From Halomonas denitrificans (GTDB taxonomy: Bacteria > Pseudomonadota > Gammaproteobacteria > Xanthomonadales > Wenzhouxiangellaceae), in the NCBI GenBank assembly GCA_019800895.1, contig JAHVKF010000003.1:248001-312000 (forward strand): a DNA stretch of 64,000 bases, written 5' to 3'. Of this stretch, positions 18,376-29,905 are shown in pieces (position 1 is the first letter of the stretch; the number at the start of each line of letters is the position of its first letter). The position numbers and the translations under genes are program-made. The notes under the pieces were generated by a model. The model saw only the letters and a list, made by a program, of their open reading frames with translations. It was not told the origin of the DNA and ran no database searches.

Positions 18376-19172
18376 ATCGGGCGGCCTGGATGCTGATGAT
18401 GCCGGCCGCACTGGCCGTGCTGGTCGCCGCGGTCTGGGCCTTCGGCGGCTGGCAGGACCCGGAGCGCTGGCCGATCCGCTGGCTCGAGGTCGAGGGACAG
18501 CTCGAGCGCACGACCTCGGCGCAGGTCCGCGCCGCGGTGGCCGCGGAAGCGCGCCGGGGCTTCTTCGTGGTCAACGTCGAGCGGGCGCGCATGGCGGTCG
18601 AGGCCCTGCCCTGGGTTGCCTTCGCCGCGGTCAGTCGCCAGTGGCCGGATGCCTTGACCATCTCCGTGGTCGAGCACCAGCCGGTGGCCCGCTGGAACGA
18701 AAACGCTCTGGTCAGTCGACGCGGCGACGCCTTCGAGGTGGCCGGGACCGCGGGGATGCAGGGCCTGGTCCAGCTTCGCGGTCCCGAAGGTCGGCAGGCT
18801 GACGTGTTCGCGACCTGGCAGGCGCTGGCCGGGCGCCTGCGGCCCAACGGTATCGAGGCCTCGGTGGTCACGCTGGATCCGCGCGGCGCGTGGACGGTCA
18901 CGCTGGAATCGGGCTGGAACCTCCTTCTGGGGCGCGAAGAAATCGAGCAGCGGCTGGATCGCTTTCTCGATGTGCACGCCCGGCTGGCCCGGGTCCAGGG
19001 CATCCGGCGTGTCGACCTGCGCTATCCGAACGGCCTGGCCATCGGCACGGGCGAAGACACCGCGGCCGGCGAACCGGCCACCGAAATCGCGGCGCGCGGC
19101 GACGCGTCGCGCTCCATCGGTCCGGAAAGGGCCCCACGAACGTACGCACGGACGGACGGTAATCATGGCTAG
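18372..19172 (+). CDS. ftsQ: Cell division protein FtsQ
   Basis: Bitopic divisome protein that, with FtsL and FtsB, links early and late division proteins. The 266-residue product has a short cytoplasmic start, one transmembrane helix (about 9-26), a POTRA domain opening with IRWLEVEGQLE, and a periplasmic beta domain ending with VDLRYPNGLAI. The alanine/threonine-rich tail of about 35 residues is not conserved in the family. Its end overlaps ftsA by 8 nt. Confidence 0.93.
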   Translation: MNRAAWMLMMPAALAVLVAAVWAFGGWQDPERWPIRWLEVEGQLERTTSAQVRAAVAAEARRGFFVVNVERARMAVEALPWVAFAAVSRQWPDALTISVVEHQPVARWNENALVSRRGDAFEVAGTAGMQGLVQLRGPEGRQADVFATWQALAGRLRPNGIEASVVTLDPRGAWTVTLESGWNLLLGREEIEQRLDRFLDVHARLARVQGIRRVDLRYPNGLAIGTGEDTAAGEPATEIAARGDASRSIGPERAPRTYARTDGNHG

Positions 19173-20397
19173 GAAACCCGACAAGTCGCTGGTGGTCGGG
19201 CTCGACATCGGCACCAGCAAGATCGTCGCCATCGTCGGCGAGATCCAGCCCGACGGCGGGGTCGAGGTCATCGGCCTCGGCTCGCATGCCTCGCGCGGAC
19301 TCAAGCGCGGCATGGTCGTCGACATCGAATCCACCGAGCAATCGATCCAGCGCGCGGTCGAAGAAGCCGAACTGATGGCCGATTGCGAGATCCACTCGGT
19401 ATTCGCCGGCATCGCGGGGACCCACGTGTCCTCGCGCCAGTCCAGCGGCGCGGTCGCGATCCGCGATACGGAAGTCACCGACTCCGACGTCGAGCGGGTG
19501 CTCGAATCGGCGCGCGCGGTCGCCATCCCGGCCGACCAGCGCATCCTCCACGTACTGCCCAAGGGCTACGTGATCGATTCCACCGACGGCATCCGCCAGC
19601 CGGTCGGCATGTCGGGCGTGCGGCTGGAAGTACAGGTGCACCTGGTCACCGCCGCCAACAGCGCGGTCCAGAACGTGACCAAGTGCGTGGCTCGCTGCGG
19701 TTTGCAGGTCGATGACCTGATCCTGCACTCGCTGGCCTCGGCCGAGTCGGTGCTCAGCGAGGATGAAAAGGAGCTCGGCATCGGTCTGATCGATATCGGT
19801 GCAGGTACCACGGACATCGCTGTATTCGCCGAAGGTGCGATCCAGCACACGGCGTGCATTCCGATCGCCGGCGACCTGGTGACGTCCGACATCGCCGTCG
19901 CCCTCCGCACGCCGACGCTGCACGCCGAGGAAATCAAGATCAAGTACGCCTGCGCGCTCGAACAGCTGGCGTCCAGCGACGAGACGCTGCAGGTGCCCTC
20001 GGTCGGCGACCGGCCGCCGCGCCGGCTGGAACGCCAGACCCTGGCCCAGGTCGTCGAGGCGCGCTATCGCGAACTGTTCCACCACGTGCAGAAGCAGCTG
20101 CGCCAGTCCGGCTGCGAGAACCTGGTGCCGGCCGGCCTGGTCCTGACCGGAGGCGGCGCGCGCATGGAGGGCGTGGTCGAGCTGGCCGAGGAAATCATGC
20201 ACATGCCGGTGCGTCTCGGCGCGCCGCAGCACGTTCGCGGCCTGTCCGAAGTCGTCAACAACCCGATCCACGCGACCGGCGTCGGCCTGCTGCTCAGAGG
20301 CAGCCGGCTGGACCGGCCGCGGGCCGGCGGGCTCGGGCGCGGGTCGCCGGGCGGGCTGGTTTCCCGAATCAAGCAGTGGTTCCAGGGCGAGTTCTGA
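19165..20397 (+). CDS. ftsA: Cell division protein FtsA
   Basis: Actin-like ATPase that tethers FtsZ to the membrane. The 410-residue protein begins with the phosphate-1 loop GLDIGTSKIVAIVGE, carries LIDIGAGTTDIAVF (phosphate 2) and LTGGGARMEG (adenosine motif), and ends with an amphipathic helix GLVSRIKQWFQGEF, the membrane-targeting sequence. Length is normal. It overlaps ftsQ; a 144-nt gap, the largest within the cluster up to ftsZ, separates it from ftsZ. Confidence 0.97.
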   Translation: MARKPDKSLVVGLDIGTSKIVAIVGEIQPDGGVEVIGLGSHASRGLKRGMVVDIESTEQSIQRAVEEAELMADCEIHSVFAGIAGTHVSSRQSSGAVAIRDTEVTDSDVERVLESARAVAIPADQRILHVLPKGYVIDSTDGIRQPVGMSGVRLEVQVHLVTAANSAVQNVTKCVARCGLQVDDLILHSLASAESVLSEDEKELGIGLIDIGAGTTDIAVFAEGAIQHTACIPIAGDLVTSDIAVALRTPTLHAEEIKIKYACALEQLASSDETLQVPSVGDRPPRRLERQTLAQVVEARYRELFHHVQKQLRQSGCENLVPAGLVLTGGGARMEGVVELAEEIMHMPVRLGAPQHVRGLSEVVNNPIHATGVGLLLRGSRLDRPRAGGLGRGSPGGLVSRIKQWFQGEF

Positions 20398-20541
20398 CCA
20401 TGGAGGCCACGCACATCCACCACTCATTCATTCGACTTGCGGGCAAGCCCGGGCTCGGCGCCAAGCACCCAACAAGAAGGTGCGCGCCGGGTCCATTCCG
20501 GGATTGACGCATTTCTCAACGGCGAGCAAAGGAGAACCATC

Positions 20542-21714
20542 ATGGCTTTTGAATTGATCGAGAACTACACCCCGAGCGCGACCATCAAGGTCCTCGGAAT
20601 CGGCGGAGGCGGCGGCAACGCCGTCAACCAGATGGTGGAGGCGAGCATCGAGGGCGTCGAATTCGTGTCGGTCAACACCGACGCGCAGGCGCTGAAGAGC
20701 TTCGCCGGCAAGACCACGCTGCAGATCGGCTCGAGCGTGACCAAGGGTCTCGGTGCGGGCGCGAACCCCGAAGTCGGCCGCCAGGCCGCCCTCGAGGACC
20801 GCGACCGGGTCGCCGAACTGCTGGACGGCTCCGACATGGTGTTCATCACCGCCGGAATGGGTGGCGGTACCGGGACCGGCGCCGCGCCGGTGATCGCCCA
20901 GACCGCGAAGGAAATGGGCATCCTGACCGTCGCGGTCGTGACCAAGCCGTTCCCCTTCGAGGGCCAGCGCCGGCTGGCGGTCGCCCAGCAGGGCATCGAC
21001 GAGCTCGGCCACCACGTCGATTCGCTGATCACCATCCCGAACTCCAAGCTGCTCAGCGTGCTCGGCCCGGACATCACCCTGCTCAACGCCTTCAAGGCCG
21101 CCAACCAGGTGCTTTCCGGCGCGGTCCAGGGGATCGCTGAACTGATCACGCGGCCGGGCCTGATCAACGTCGACTTCGCGGACGTCCGCACCGTCATGTC
21201 GGAGATGGGCATGGCGATGATGGGGTCCGGCAGCGCGACCGGTCAGGACCGTGCCCTGATGGCGGCCCAGTCCGCGATCGGTTCGCCGCTGCTCGAGGAC
21301 ATCAACCTGTCCGGCGCCTGCGGCATCCTGGTCAACGTCACGGCCGGAATGAACCTGTCGATGCGCGAGTTCGAGGAAGTCGGCACGACCATCGCCGACC
21401 TCGCCAGCGAGGACGCCACGGTCGTGATGGGCACGGTGATCGACCCGGACATGAACGACGAGATCCGGGTCACCGTCGTCGCCACCGGGCTCGGCCAGAA
21501 GCGGGTCGAACGCGAGAAGCCGATGAAGCTCGTGCGCACGGGAACCGACGACCGCCCGGTCTTCAGCGAGGACGAGGACGAAGAGCCGCAGCCCCAGCGC
21601 ACGCTGGGCGGCGGTCGCGGCGGTCGGGCCGATTCCGGCGCCCGCAGCGAAGCCGAACAGAAGGAGTTCGAGTACCTCGACATCCCGGCCTTCCTGCGCA
21701 ACCAGGCCGACTGA
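20542..21714 (+). CDS. ftsZ: Cell division protein FtsZ
   Basis: Tubulin-like GTPase that forms the Z ring. The 390-residue protein has [16 protein letters not shown], the tubulin signature [10 protein letters not shown], the catalytic-loop region [11 protein letters not shown], a variable linker, and the C-terminal peptide [14 protein letters not shown] that binds FtsA and ZipA. A strong ribosome-binding site AAAGGAGAA lies 5 nt before the ATG, unlike the overlapping genes upstream, which suits the higher expression FtsZ needs. Confidence 0.98.
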   Translation: MAFELIENYTPSATIKVLGIGGGGGNAVNQMVEASIEGVEFVSVNTDAQALKSFAGKTTLQIGSSVTKGLGAGANPEVGRQAALEDRDRVAELLDGSDMVFITAGMGGGTGTGAAPVIAQTAKEMGILTVAVVTKPFPFEGQRRLAVAQQGIDELGHHVDSLITIPNSKLLSVLGPDITLLNAFKAANQVLSGAVQGIAELITRPGLINVDFADVRTVMSEMGMAMMGSGSATGQDRALMAAQSAIGSPLLEDINLSGACGILVNVTAGMNLSMREFEEVGTTIADLASEDATVVMGTVIDPDMNDEIRVTVVATGLGQKRVEREKPMKLVRTGTDDRPVFSEDEDEEPQPQRTLGGGRGGRADSGARSEAEQKEFEYLDIPAFLRNQAD

Positions 21715-21856
21715 CGCGGTTCGAGATCGGACCGGTGCGGGATGCGGGCGGCCACTCGCCGGGTCGCCCGCGCTCGCACCGCTCCGTCCGTCCTGTTGCG
21801 GCGGTGCAACACTGTTGCAGAAATGTGTCGGAAATGCCGAGGGAACCGGCCTGCTG

Positions 21857-21865
21857 TGCTAGTAT
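21857..21865 (+). promoter_or_regulatory. Extended -10 promoter for lpxC
   Basis: TGC-TAGTAT is an extended -10; the matching -35 position (21837-21842) is poor. Predicted start near 21872 leaves about 10 nt before the mini-ORF ATG at 21882. The position within the 181-nt ftsZ-lpxC gap suggests lpxC can be expressed separately from the division genes. Confidence 0.5.
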
Positions 21866-21881
21866 CCAACGGTTTTCCGGC

Positions 21882-21899
21882 ATGAAGATCGAGCATTGA
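21882..21899 (+). CDS. Possible 5-codon leader peptide overlapping the lpxC start
   Basis: ATG AAG ATC GAG CAT TGA encodes MKIEH. Its stop codon overlaps the TTG start of lpxC (TTGA, 21896-21899). No strong ribosome-binding site precedes either start. If translated, terminating ribosomes could re-initiate at the TTG, which would make lpxC translation depend on the mini-ORF. The overlap may be chance. Confidence 0.3.
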   Translation: MKIEH

Positions 21900-22810
21900 T
21901 CCACCAGCGAACCCTCAAGAACGTGATCCGCGCGACCGGCGTGGGCATGCACTCCGGCCAGAAGGTCATCATGACGTTGCGCCCGGCGCCCGCCGATACC
22001 GGCATCGTCTTTCGCCGTGTCGACCTCGACCCGGTGTTCGAAATCCGGGCCGAAGCCCACGAAGTCGGCGATACGGCGCTCTCGACCACGCTGGTCGGCG
22101 AAAACGGCGTTCGCGTGGCGACCATCGAACACCTGATGTCGGCGCTGGCCGGGCTGGGCATCGACAACCTCTACGTCGATCTCACCGCCTCGGAAGTGCC
22201 GATCATGGACGGCAGTGCCGGGCCGTTCGTGTTCCTCATCCAGTCCGCCGGGATCGCCGAGCAGTCCGCGCCGAAACGCTTCATCCGGATCAAGCGAACG
22301 GTCGAGCTGTCGGACGGCGACAAGTGGGTCCGCTTCGAGCCATATGACGGGTTCTCCGTCGCCTTCGAGATCGAGTTCGATCACCCGGTGTTCCGCAACC
22401 GCAACTGCGAGCTGGACCTGGATTTCTCGACCACTTCGTACCTCAAGGAAGTAGCGCGCGCCCGGACCTTCGGATTCATGCGCGACATCGAGTACCTGCG
22501 CCAGCGCAATCTCGTGCTCGGCGGCAGCCTGGACAACGCGGTGGTCGTCGACGACTACCGGGTGCTCAATGCCGACGGTCTGCGCTACGAGGACGAGTTC
22601 GTCAAGCACAAGGTGCTCGACGCGATCGGCGATCTCTACCTGCTCGGCGCCAGCCCGCTGGGTCGGTTCACCGGCTACAAGTCCGGCCATGAACTGAACA
22701 ACCAGCTGCTGCGCATGGTGCTGGCCGACGAATCCGCGTGGGAAGAGGTGACCTTCGACGACGCCGCCCGCGCACCGATTTCCTACCTGCAGCCCGCCCA
22801 GGCGCTCTAG
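21896..22810 (+). CDS. lpxC: UDP-3-O-acyl-N-acetylglucosamine deacetylase
   Basis: Zinc deacetylase and committed step of lipid A synthesis. The 304-residue protein begins IHQRTLKN and has the family zinc and active-site segments: [39 protein letters not shown] and SGHELNN. The only start that fits the conserved N-terminus is TTG at 21896; the nearest upstream ATG is in another frame and reads the 5-codon mini-ORF. A weak start is plausible because LpxC excess is toxic in Enterobacteria. Confidence 0.96.
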   Translation: MIHQRTLKNVIRATGVGMHSGQKVIMTLRPAPADTGIVFRRVDLDPVFEIRAEAHEVGDTALSTTLVGENGVRVATIEHLMSALAGLGIDNLYVDLTASEVPIMDGSAGPFVFLIQSAGIAEQSAPKRFIRIKRTVELSDGDKWVRFEPYDGFSVAFEIEFDHPVFRNRNCELDLDFSTTSYLKEVARARTFGFMRDIEYLRQRNLVLGGSLDNAVVVDDYRVLNADGLRYEDEFVKHKVLDAIGDLYLLGASPLGRFTGYKSGHELNNQLLRMVLADESAWEEVTFDDAARAPISYLQPAQAL

Positions 22811-22868
22811 GCCCCGTTGCGGGGCAGGTCACGTCGGCGACTGCGACTTGCCGACGGTGACCGCCGAC

Positions 22869-23207
22869 TCAGCCCGCCGGCGCCTCCAGGCCCGGGGCAA
22901 CGATCACGCGCACGTTTGCAAGCGGCTGCGGCCACAGGGCTTTCGCGACTTCGAGAAGCGATGCCTGGTGCATCCGGGCCTGGGTCGCCCAGGCCGGTGA
23001 GCCGGCGGCCAGGACCAGCGTTTCCCCCTCGATGCAAGCCACCCGGAGGTGCGCCCGGAGCGGTTCCGGCAGGGCCGGGGCGAGGCGGGCGTTCAGCGCG
23101 AGGTAGGTCTCGGCGCGGCGCAGCGCCTGCTGCAGGCCGGAGGCGCTGCGCGCGATCTCGCGTACGTCGCGGGGGCCGGAACGGGAGCGGGACGTCATGG
23201 CCGCCAT
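22869..23207 (-). CDS. DciA-like DUF721 protein
   Basis: Small basic protein of 112 residues with the DUF721 pattern: an N-terminal R/S-rich segment, then a compact domain whose core reads LRVACIEGETLVLAAGSPAWATQARM. DUF721 proteins include DciA, the ancestral loader of the replicative helicase DnaB in bacteria lacking DnaC/DnaI. The location between lpxC and secA on the opposite strand is common in gammaproteobacteria. Starts at 23207 or 23198 are both possible. The role is inferred from family and context. Confidence 0.75.
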   Translation of the reverse strand: MAAMTSRSRSGPRDVREIARSASGLQQALRRAETYLALNARLAPALPEPLRAHLRVACIEGETLVLAAGSPAWATQARMHQASLLEVAKALWPQPLANVRVIVAPGLEAPAG

Positions 23208-23244
23208 TGTAGGGCCCGGGCCGGTGCGGACGGGCGCAATTGGC

Positions 23245-23250
23245 TAGAAT
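23245..23250 (+). promoter_or_regulatory. Possible -10 element for secA
   Basis: TAGAAT preceded by TTGG, about 170 nt before the secA ATG; the -35 is not evident. The leader in between holds no SecM-like ORF with a recognisable arrest motif. Confidence 0.3.
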
Positions 23251-23421
23251 GGTCGATTGTGCGAAGTCGGGCCGGGCGGGACCGGCAAGGAGCCGGACGC
23301 GATGCGGCCCGGTCTTGCCTGCAGGAGTGCTCGCCCCAACGTCTTCCGCCAGCCGCCGACGGCCGGGCCGCAGCGCTCCGGGGCCCGCGGCTCCAACGAC
23401 AACGAACCAAACGGATTCACG

Positions 23422-26172
<2,751 letters not shown>

Positions 26173-26198
26173 ATTTCCGTCTTTCCCGGTGTTCTCCG

Positions 26199-26229
26199 AA
26201 TGCCCCGGTCGAATGGACGGGGCATTTTC
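26199..26229 (+). terminator. secA intrinsic terminator
   Basis: Stem AATGCCCCG / CGGGGCATT (26199-26207 with 26218-26226), a 10-nt loop, and a T4 tract followed by CATTTTC. It lies 27 nt beyond the secA stop. Confidence 0.85.
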
Positions 26230-26279
26230 ATTTTCAGGTCGCTGATTCAAAGGTAGTTCGCACACCTGCTTCGCAGAAA

Positions 26280-26323
26280 GCTCGCGAAGCGAGCGGGCGA
26301 AACGCCTTTGATCCTGCGTTTCG
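26280..26323. repeat. Two adjacent hairpin repeats between secA and the response regulator gene
   Basis: GCTCGC-GAA-GCGAGC (26280-26294) is a REP-like hairpin; CGAAACGC-N10-GCGTTTCG (26298-26323) is a second perfect inverted repeat. They lie between convergent genes and could end leftward transcription, though neither has a T-run. Confidence 0.5.
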
Positions 26324-26367
26324 AATCGGCCAGCGGGAACCCGATCGGCCGCAGCCCACGCCGGCCC

Positions 26368-27036
26368 CTAAGCGTCCCCCATCTTCCCCGCCGGATCGAT
26401 CAGCTCCAGCCTGCGGAACGCCACGCCGGCCTGCGTCCGGTTGCGCACGCCGAGCCGCTGGAAGATTTCGCTCATGTGGGCCTTGACGGTGCGTTCCTGG
26501 ATGCCGAGGGCGTCGGCGATCTGCTTGTTGAGCTGGCCGTCGGCGACCTGCTTGAGCACCTTGTACTGCTGCGGCGTGAGCTGACCGATGCGGTGGGCGA
26601 GTTCGGCGTCGTCGTCGTCCGGGGCCTGCTCGTGGATCGCTCGCTGGAGGTGTTCGGGAACCCAGGTCCGGCCATCGAGCACGGCCTCGAGTGCGCGGCC
26701 GATCTCGTCGAGCCCGGCGCTCTTCGGGATGAAGCCGGCGGCCCCCTGGTCGAGCGCGCGACGGATCACCCGCGGATCCTCGTTGGCCGAGACCACGACC
26801 ACGGCGACCTCCGGATGCAGGCCGCGCAGGCGCGCCAGGCCGGCCAGCCCCTGGCTGCCGGGCATGTGCAGGTCCAGCAAGACGAGGTCGACCGGTGCCG
26901 ATCGTTCGAGCGTGGCAAGCGTCGCCTCCAGGTCGGCGGCCTCGAGCAGTTCGGGACCGTCGAGTGCCGCGGCGAGTGCGTGACCGAGCGCGGTCCGGAA
27001 CAGGGGATGGTCGTCGGCGATGACGATTCGGGTCAT
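26368..27036 (-). CDS. NarL/LuxR-family response regulator
   Basis: Two-domain transcription factor of 222 residues. The receiver domain (1-120) has the acidic pair ADD (residues 7-9), phospho-acceptor Asp55 in LLDLHMPG and the conserved Lys in IPKSAG. The C-terminal helix-turn-helix (about 150-215) is LuxR type: LTPQQYKVLKQVADGQLNKQ, ERTVKAHMSEIFQRLGVRNR. No histidine kinase lies in the neighbourhood, so it is an orphan here. It starts 70 nt after the 3-hydroxybutyrate dehydrogenase gene on the same strand and may be co-transcribed with it. Confidence 0.9.
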   Translation of the reverse strand: MTRIVIADDHPLFRTALGHALAAALDGPELLEAADLEATLATLERSAPVDLVLLDLHMPGSQGLAGLARLRGLHPEVAVVVVSANEDPRVIRRALDQGAAGFIPKSAGLDEIGRALEAVLDGRTWVPEHLQRAIHEQAPDDDDAELAHRIGQLTPQQYKVLKQVADGQLNKQIADALGIQERTVKAHMSEIFQRLGVRNRTQAGVAFRRLELIDPAGKMGDA

Positions 27037-27106
27037 CGTGCGGTCGCGGAAGGGGCTCGAAGCGCATGGTACGCGCAATCCCCGGCCGGTGCGGAGCCGC
27101 TCGCCG

Positions 27107-27877
27107 CTACTGGACGGTCCAGCCTCCGTCGACCACGATGGCCTGGCCGGTGATATTGCGCGCGGCCGGGCCGAACAGGAACGCGGTGATGCCGGCCAGC
27201 TCCTCGAAGCCGATGAACACGCCCTTGGGCATCGGCTTGAGCATGATCTTCTCGACCACTTCGTCTTCCGACAGGCCGTGGACCCTCGCCTGGTCGGCGA
27301 TCTGCTTCTCGACCAGGGGGGTCTTCACGTAGGTCGGGCAGATGGTGTTGATGGTCACATCGGTGTCCGCGGTCTCCAGCGCGATGACCTTGGAAAAGCC
27401 GATCAGGCCGTGCTTGGCGGCCACGTAGGCGCTCTTGTAGGGGCTGCCGACGAGCGAGTGGATGGACCCGATGTTCACGATCCGGCCGTAGCCGCGTTCG
27501 CGCATGCCGGGGAGCAGTGCGCGGGTCAGCCGGGCCACGCCCGTGAGCATGACCTGCACCAGCAGGTCCCATTGGTCGATCGGAAAGTCCTCGAGCCTGG
27601 AGACATGCTGGATGCCGGCGTTGTTGACCAGCACATCCGGGGCCTCGGGCAGGGCGGTGAGCAGCGCGTCGACCGACTCGTCCCGCGTCACGTCCAGCGC
27701 ATGTCCCGTCGCTCGTCCCCCCCGGCCGACGATCCGTTCGGCGACCGCGCGAGCAGCGGTCTCGTCGAGGTCGGTGCACAGGATGCTGTGCCCGGCCCCC
27801 GCGAGGTGTTCGGCAAGTCCTGCGCCGATGCCGCTGCCGGCGCCGGTGATCAGGATCCGGAATCGTCGTGGCGTCAT
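27107..27877 (-). CDS. 3-hydroxybutyrate dehydrogenase
   Basis: Short-chain dehydrogenase that oxidises (R)-3-hydroxybutyrate to acetoacetate with NAD. The 256-residue protein has the cofactor loop TGAGSGIGAG (11-20), NNAG (85-88), the catalytic S..Y-x3-K (SAYVAAKHG, Tyr151, Lys155), and the subfamily-specific stretch CPTYVKTPLVEKQI plus the C-terminal VDGGWTVQ found in bacterial HBDH. A second in-frame ATG lies 10 codons upstream. Divergence from the oligomer hydrolase gene supports the substrate. Confidence 0.9.
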   Translation of the reverse strand: MTPRRFRILITGAGSGIGAGLAEHLAGAGHSILCTDLDETAARAVAERIVGRGGRATGHALDVTRDESVDALLTALPEAPDVLVNNAGIQHVSRLEDFPIDQWDLLVQVMLTGVARLTRALLPGMRERGYGRIVNIGSIHSLVGSPYKSAYVAAKHGLIGFSKVIALETADTDVTINTICPTYVKTPLVEKQIADQARVHGLSEDEVVEKIMLKPMPKGVFIGFEELAGITAFLFGPAARNITGQAIVVDGGWTVQ

Positions 27878-27973
27878 GCGTTCGGCGCGTAGATCGGGAG
27901 CCAGCATCGAGTCTAGCGCCGCGATCGGCGCGGCGGTGGTGTACCAAAGTCCATGCCGGTCGGCGCGGGCAAG

Positions 27974-27982
27974 TGCTAGATT
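27974..27982 (+). promoter_or_regulatory. Extended -10 for the 3-hydroxybutyrate-oligomer hydrolase gene
   Basis: TGC-TAGATT, predicted start about 27989, gives a leader near 45 nt to the ATG at 28034. The -35 region is weak. Confidence 0.35.
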
Positions 27983-28033
27983 CAGCCGATACGCCTCATC
28001 CCTCCATTCCCCAGTCATCGAGGACGCTTCGCC

Positions 28034-29875
28034 ATGCGCCGCTTTCCGCCTCACGTCCGGTCCTGCCCCTCGCCTTCGACGCGCTTGAACGGACGACCGG
28101 CATTTTTCGCATCGATCGCCTGCGCGCTGGCGATCAGCTGCACAATGCTTGCCGGATGTGCCGGCGCCGAACGGCCTTCGGCAGACTTCGAAGGCAGGCT
28201 GCTGCGTCATCATGCCGGCGACGACGACCTGCTGACTGCGGGACTCGGTCTCGACGGTCTGCGGCGGCCTCCGCCGCTGCCGGCCGATCGCGATGCGCCC
28301 GAGCCGGAAGAGTTGCGCCGGGTTGCGATCCATGCCAACTACGGGGGCTTGGTCGACCTGACGGCCTCGGGCGGCCTGGAAAGCGACGACCTGCCCGCCG
28401 TGCCCGGCCGCGAAATGCACGCCTGGCTGCGATTGGCCGGGCGCAGCCATCCGGCCCGGGTCGCGGTGATGATTCCCGACGACCTGGACAGGGAGCGGCC
28501 ATGCCTGGTGGTCGCGCCATCGTCGGGCTCGCGCGGCATCTACGGCGCGCTGCCCGTGGCCGGTCCGTGGGCGCTGCCGCGCGGCTGTGCGCTGGCGATG
28601 ACCGACAAGGGCGCAGGTACCGATCTCTTCGACCACGCCAGCGACAGCGGTGTGACCCTGGACGGCACGCGTGCGGGACGTGGTGCTGCCACCCTGGGCC
28701 TGGCGCCGCCGGTCGTGGACGGCGCCTGGGTATCGATCCCCCATGCGCACTCGGGCGACCACCCCGAGGCCGATTGGGGTCGGTACACGATCGAGGCCGC
28801 GCGATTCGGCCTCGACGCGCTGCGACAGCTCTGGCCCGACCCGTCGCAGCCGATGCCCGAGGTTCGCGTGATCGCGTTCGGCCTGTCCAACGGCGGGGGC
28901 GCGGTCCTGCGTGCGCTGGAGCAGGCGCCGCCGGACCTGTTCGATGCGGCGGTGGTCGGGGCCCCGAACGTCACGCCGCCCGGGGCACGCCCGCTGTACG
29001 ACTATGCGACCGAGGCGGCGCTCTTCCAGCCCTGCGTGCTCGGGGATCCCGCCGCCCTGGCCGGCCTTCCGTTCGCCAATCCGATGCTGGTCGGCCCGGG
29101 CCGCGTACGCTGCGAGTCCCTGGTCGAGGCGGGCCTGCTCGAACGCGCGGAACCGGCCGCGGCGCGCGAGGTGCTCGAGGCCGGCGGTTTCGATGCCGGG
29201 GCGCTTGAACAACTTGCGGTCAACACCAGCATCGACGTCTGGCGCGCCGTCGCCGCCCTCTACGCGTCGGCCTATCTCCGGGCCCCGGTCGATGCCATGC
29301 CGTGCGGCTACGGCACCGCGGTCCTCGGTGCCGACGGGCGCCGTATCGCCGCGCCCGCCGCTCAGCGGAACCTGTGGTGGGCACAGACGTCCGGTGTCGT
29401 CCCCGGCGGCGGCGTGGAGTGGTTCGACCCACGCGCGATTCGCTTTCCCGACGACCCCGACTTCGGCGGTCTCGTCTGCCTTCGCGAGCTCTGGACCGGC
29501 GACGGAGACGACGCCGATGCGCTGCGCCGTGCCGTCGAGGCGACCCGGGCCACCGGGCGGCTACCCGATGTGCCGGTCGTCGTCGTGCATGGCCGACAGG
29601 ACGGCCTGATCCCGGCCGCCTTCAGCGCACGCCCGTACGTGGCCGCGGCGCGCGCGGCCGGCGCCGAAGCGCTGGCCTACTGGGAGGTCGACGGCGCCCA
29701 GCACTTCGACTCGCTGGTCCCGTTTCCGGGAATGAACACTCGCTATCGCCCATTGATCCCCGTGATGTGGGACGCCCTGGACCGGATCGACGCGATCCTG
29801 GACGGCGAAGGCGACCTCGGCGGCGACCGGGTGATGGGGGGGGAGGGGGAAAAGGGGTCGGGGACCAGGGGCTAG
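28034..29875 (+). CDS. D-(-)-3-hydroxybutyrate oligomer hydrolase
   Basis: Predicted lipoprotein of 613 residues: N-terminal signal with lipobox LAGC at about 36-39. The catalytic Ser285 lies in GLSNGGGAVLRAL, the signature of the 3HB-oligomer hydrolase family, together with the segments GSRGIYGA, MTDKGAGTD and VVHGRQDGLIPAAF. It cleaves 3-hydroxybutyrate oligomers to monomers. Its divergent neighbour encodes 3-hydroxybutyrate dehydrogenase, so the pair forms a PHB-degradation module. The last dozen residues (Gly/Glu-rich) are encoded by a dispersed repeat and are probably not functional. Confidence 0.88.
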   Translation: MRRFPPHVRSCPSPSTRLNGRPAFFASIACALAISCTMLAGCAGAERPSADFEGRLLRHHAGDDDLLTAGLGLDGLRRPPPLPADRDAPEPEELRRVAIHANYGGLVDLTASGGLESDDLPAVPGREMHAWLRLAGRSHPARVAVMIPDDLDRERPCLVVAPSSGSRGIYGALPVAGPWALPRGCALAMTDKGAGTDLFDHASDSGVTLDGTRAGRGAATLGLAPPVVDGAWVSIPHAHSGDHPEADWGRYTIEAARFGLDALRQLWPDPSQPMPEVRVIAFGLSNGGGAVLRALEQAPPDLFDAAVVGAPNVTPPGARPLYDYATEAALFQPCVLGDPAALAGLPFANPMLVGPGRVRCESLVEAGLLERAEPAAAREVLEAGGFDAGALEQLAVNTSIDVWRAVAALYASAYLRAPVDAMPCGYGTAVLGADGRRIAAPAAQRNLWWAQTSGVVPGGGVEWFDPRAIRFPDDPDFGGLVCLRELWTGDGDDADALRRAVEATRATGRLPDVPVVVVHGRQDGLIPAAFSARPYVAAARAAGAEALAYWEVDGAQHFDSLVPFPGMNTRYRPLIPVMWDALDRIDAILDGEGDLGGDRVMGGEGEKGSGTRG

Positions 29876-29895
29876 GGACTAGTGCCGCCGAGTCC
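29860..29895 (+). repeat. GGGACCAGGGGCT dispersed repeat, copy 2, forming the gene's stop
   Basis: Related to 3831-3862. It supplies the final codons and the TAG stop of the oligomer hydrolase. The GGGACT / AGTCCC arms (29875-29896) with following AAGGTTTT could also serve as a weak terminator. Confidence 0.45.
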
Positions 29896-29905
29896 CAAGG
29901 TTTTA

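Noticed and set aside
23251-23421. SecM-like arrest peptide in the secA leader
   Set aside because: No ORF with a signal peptide and an arrest-like C-terminus; the DciA-like gene occupies the neighbouring slot on the opposite strand.
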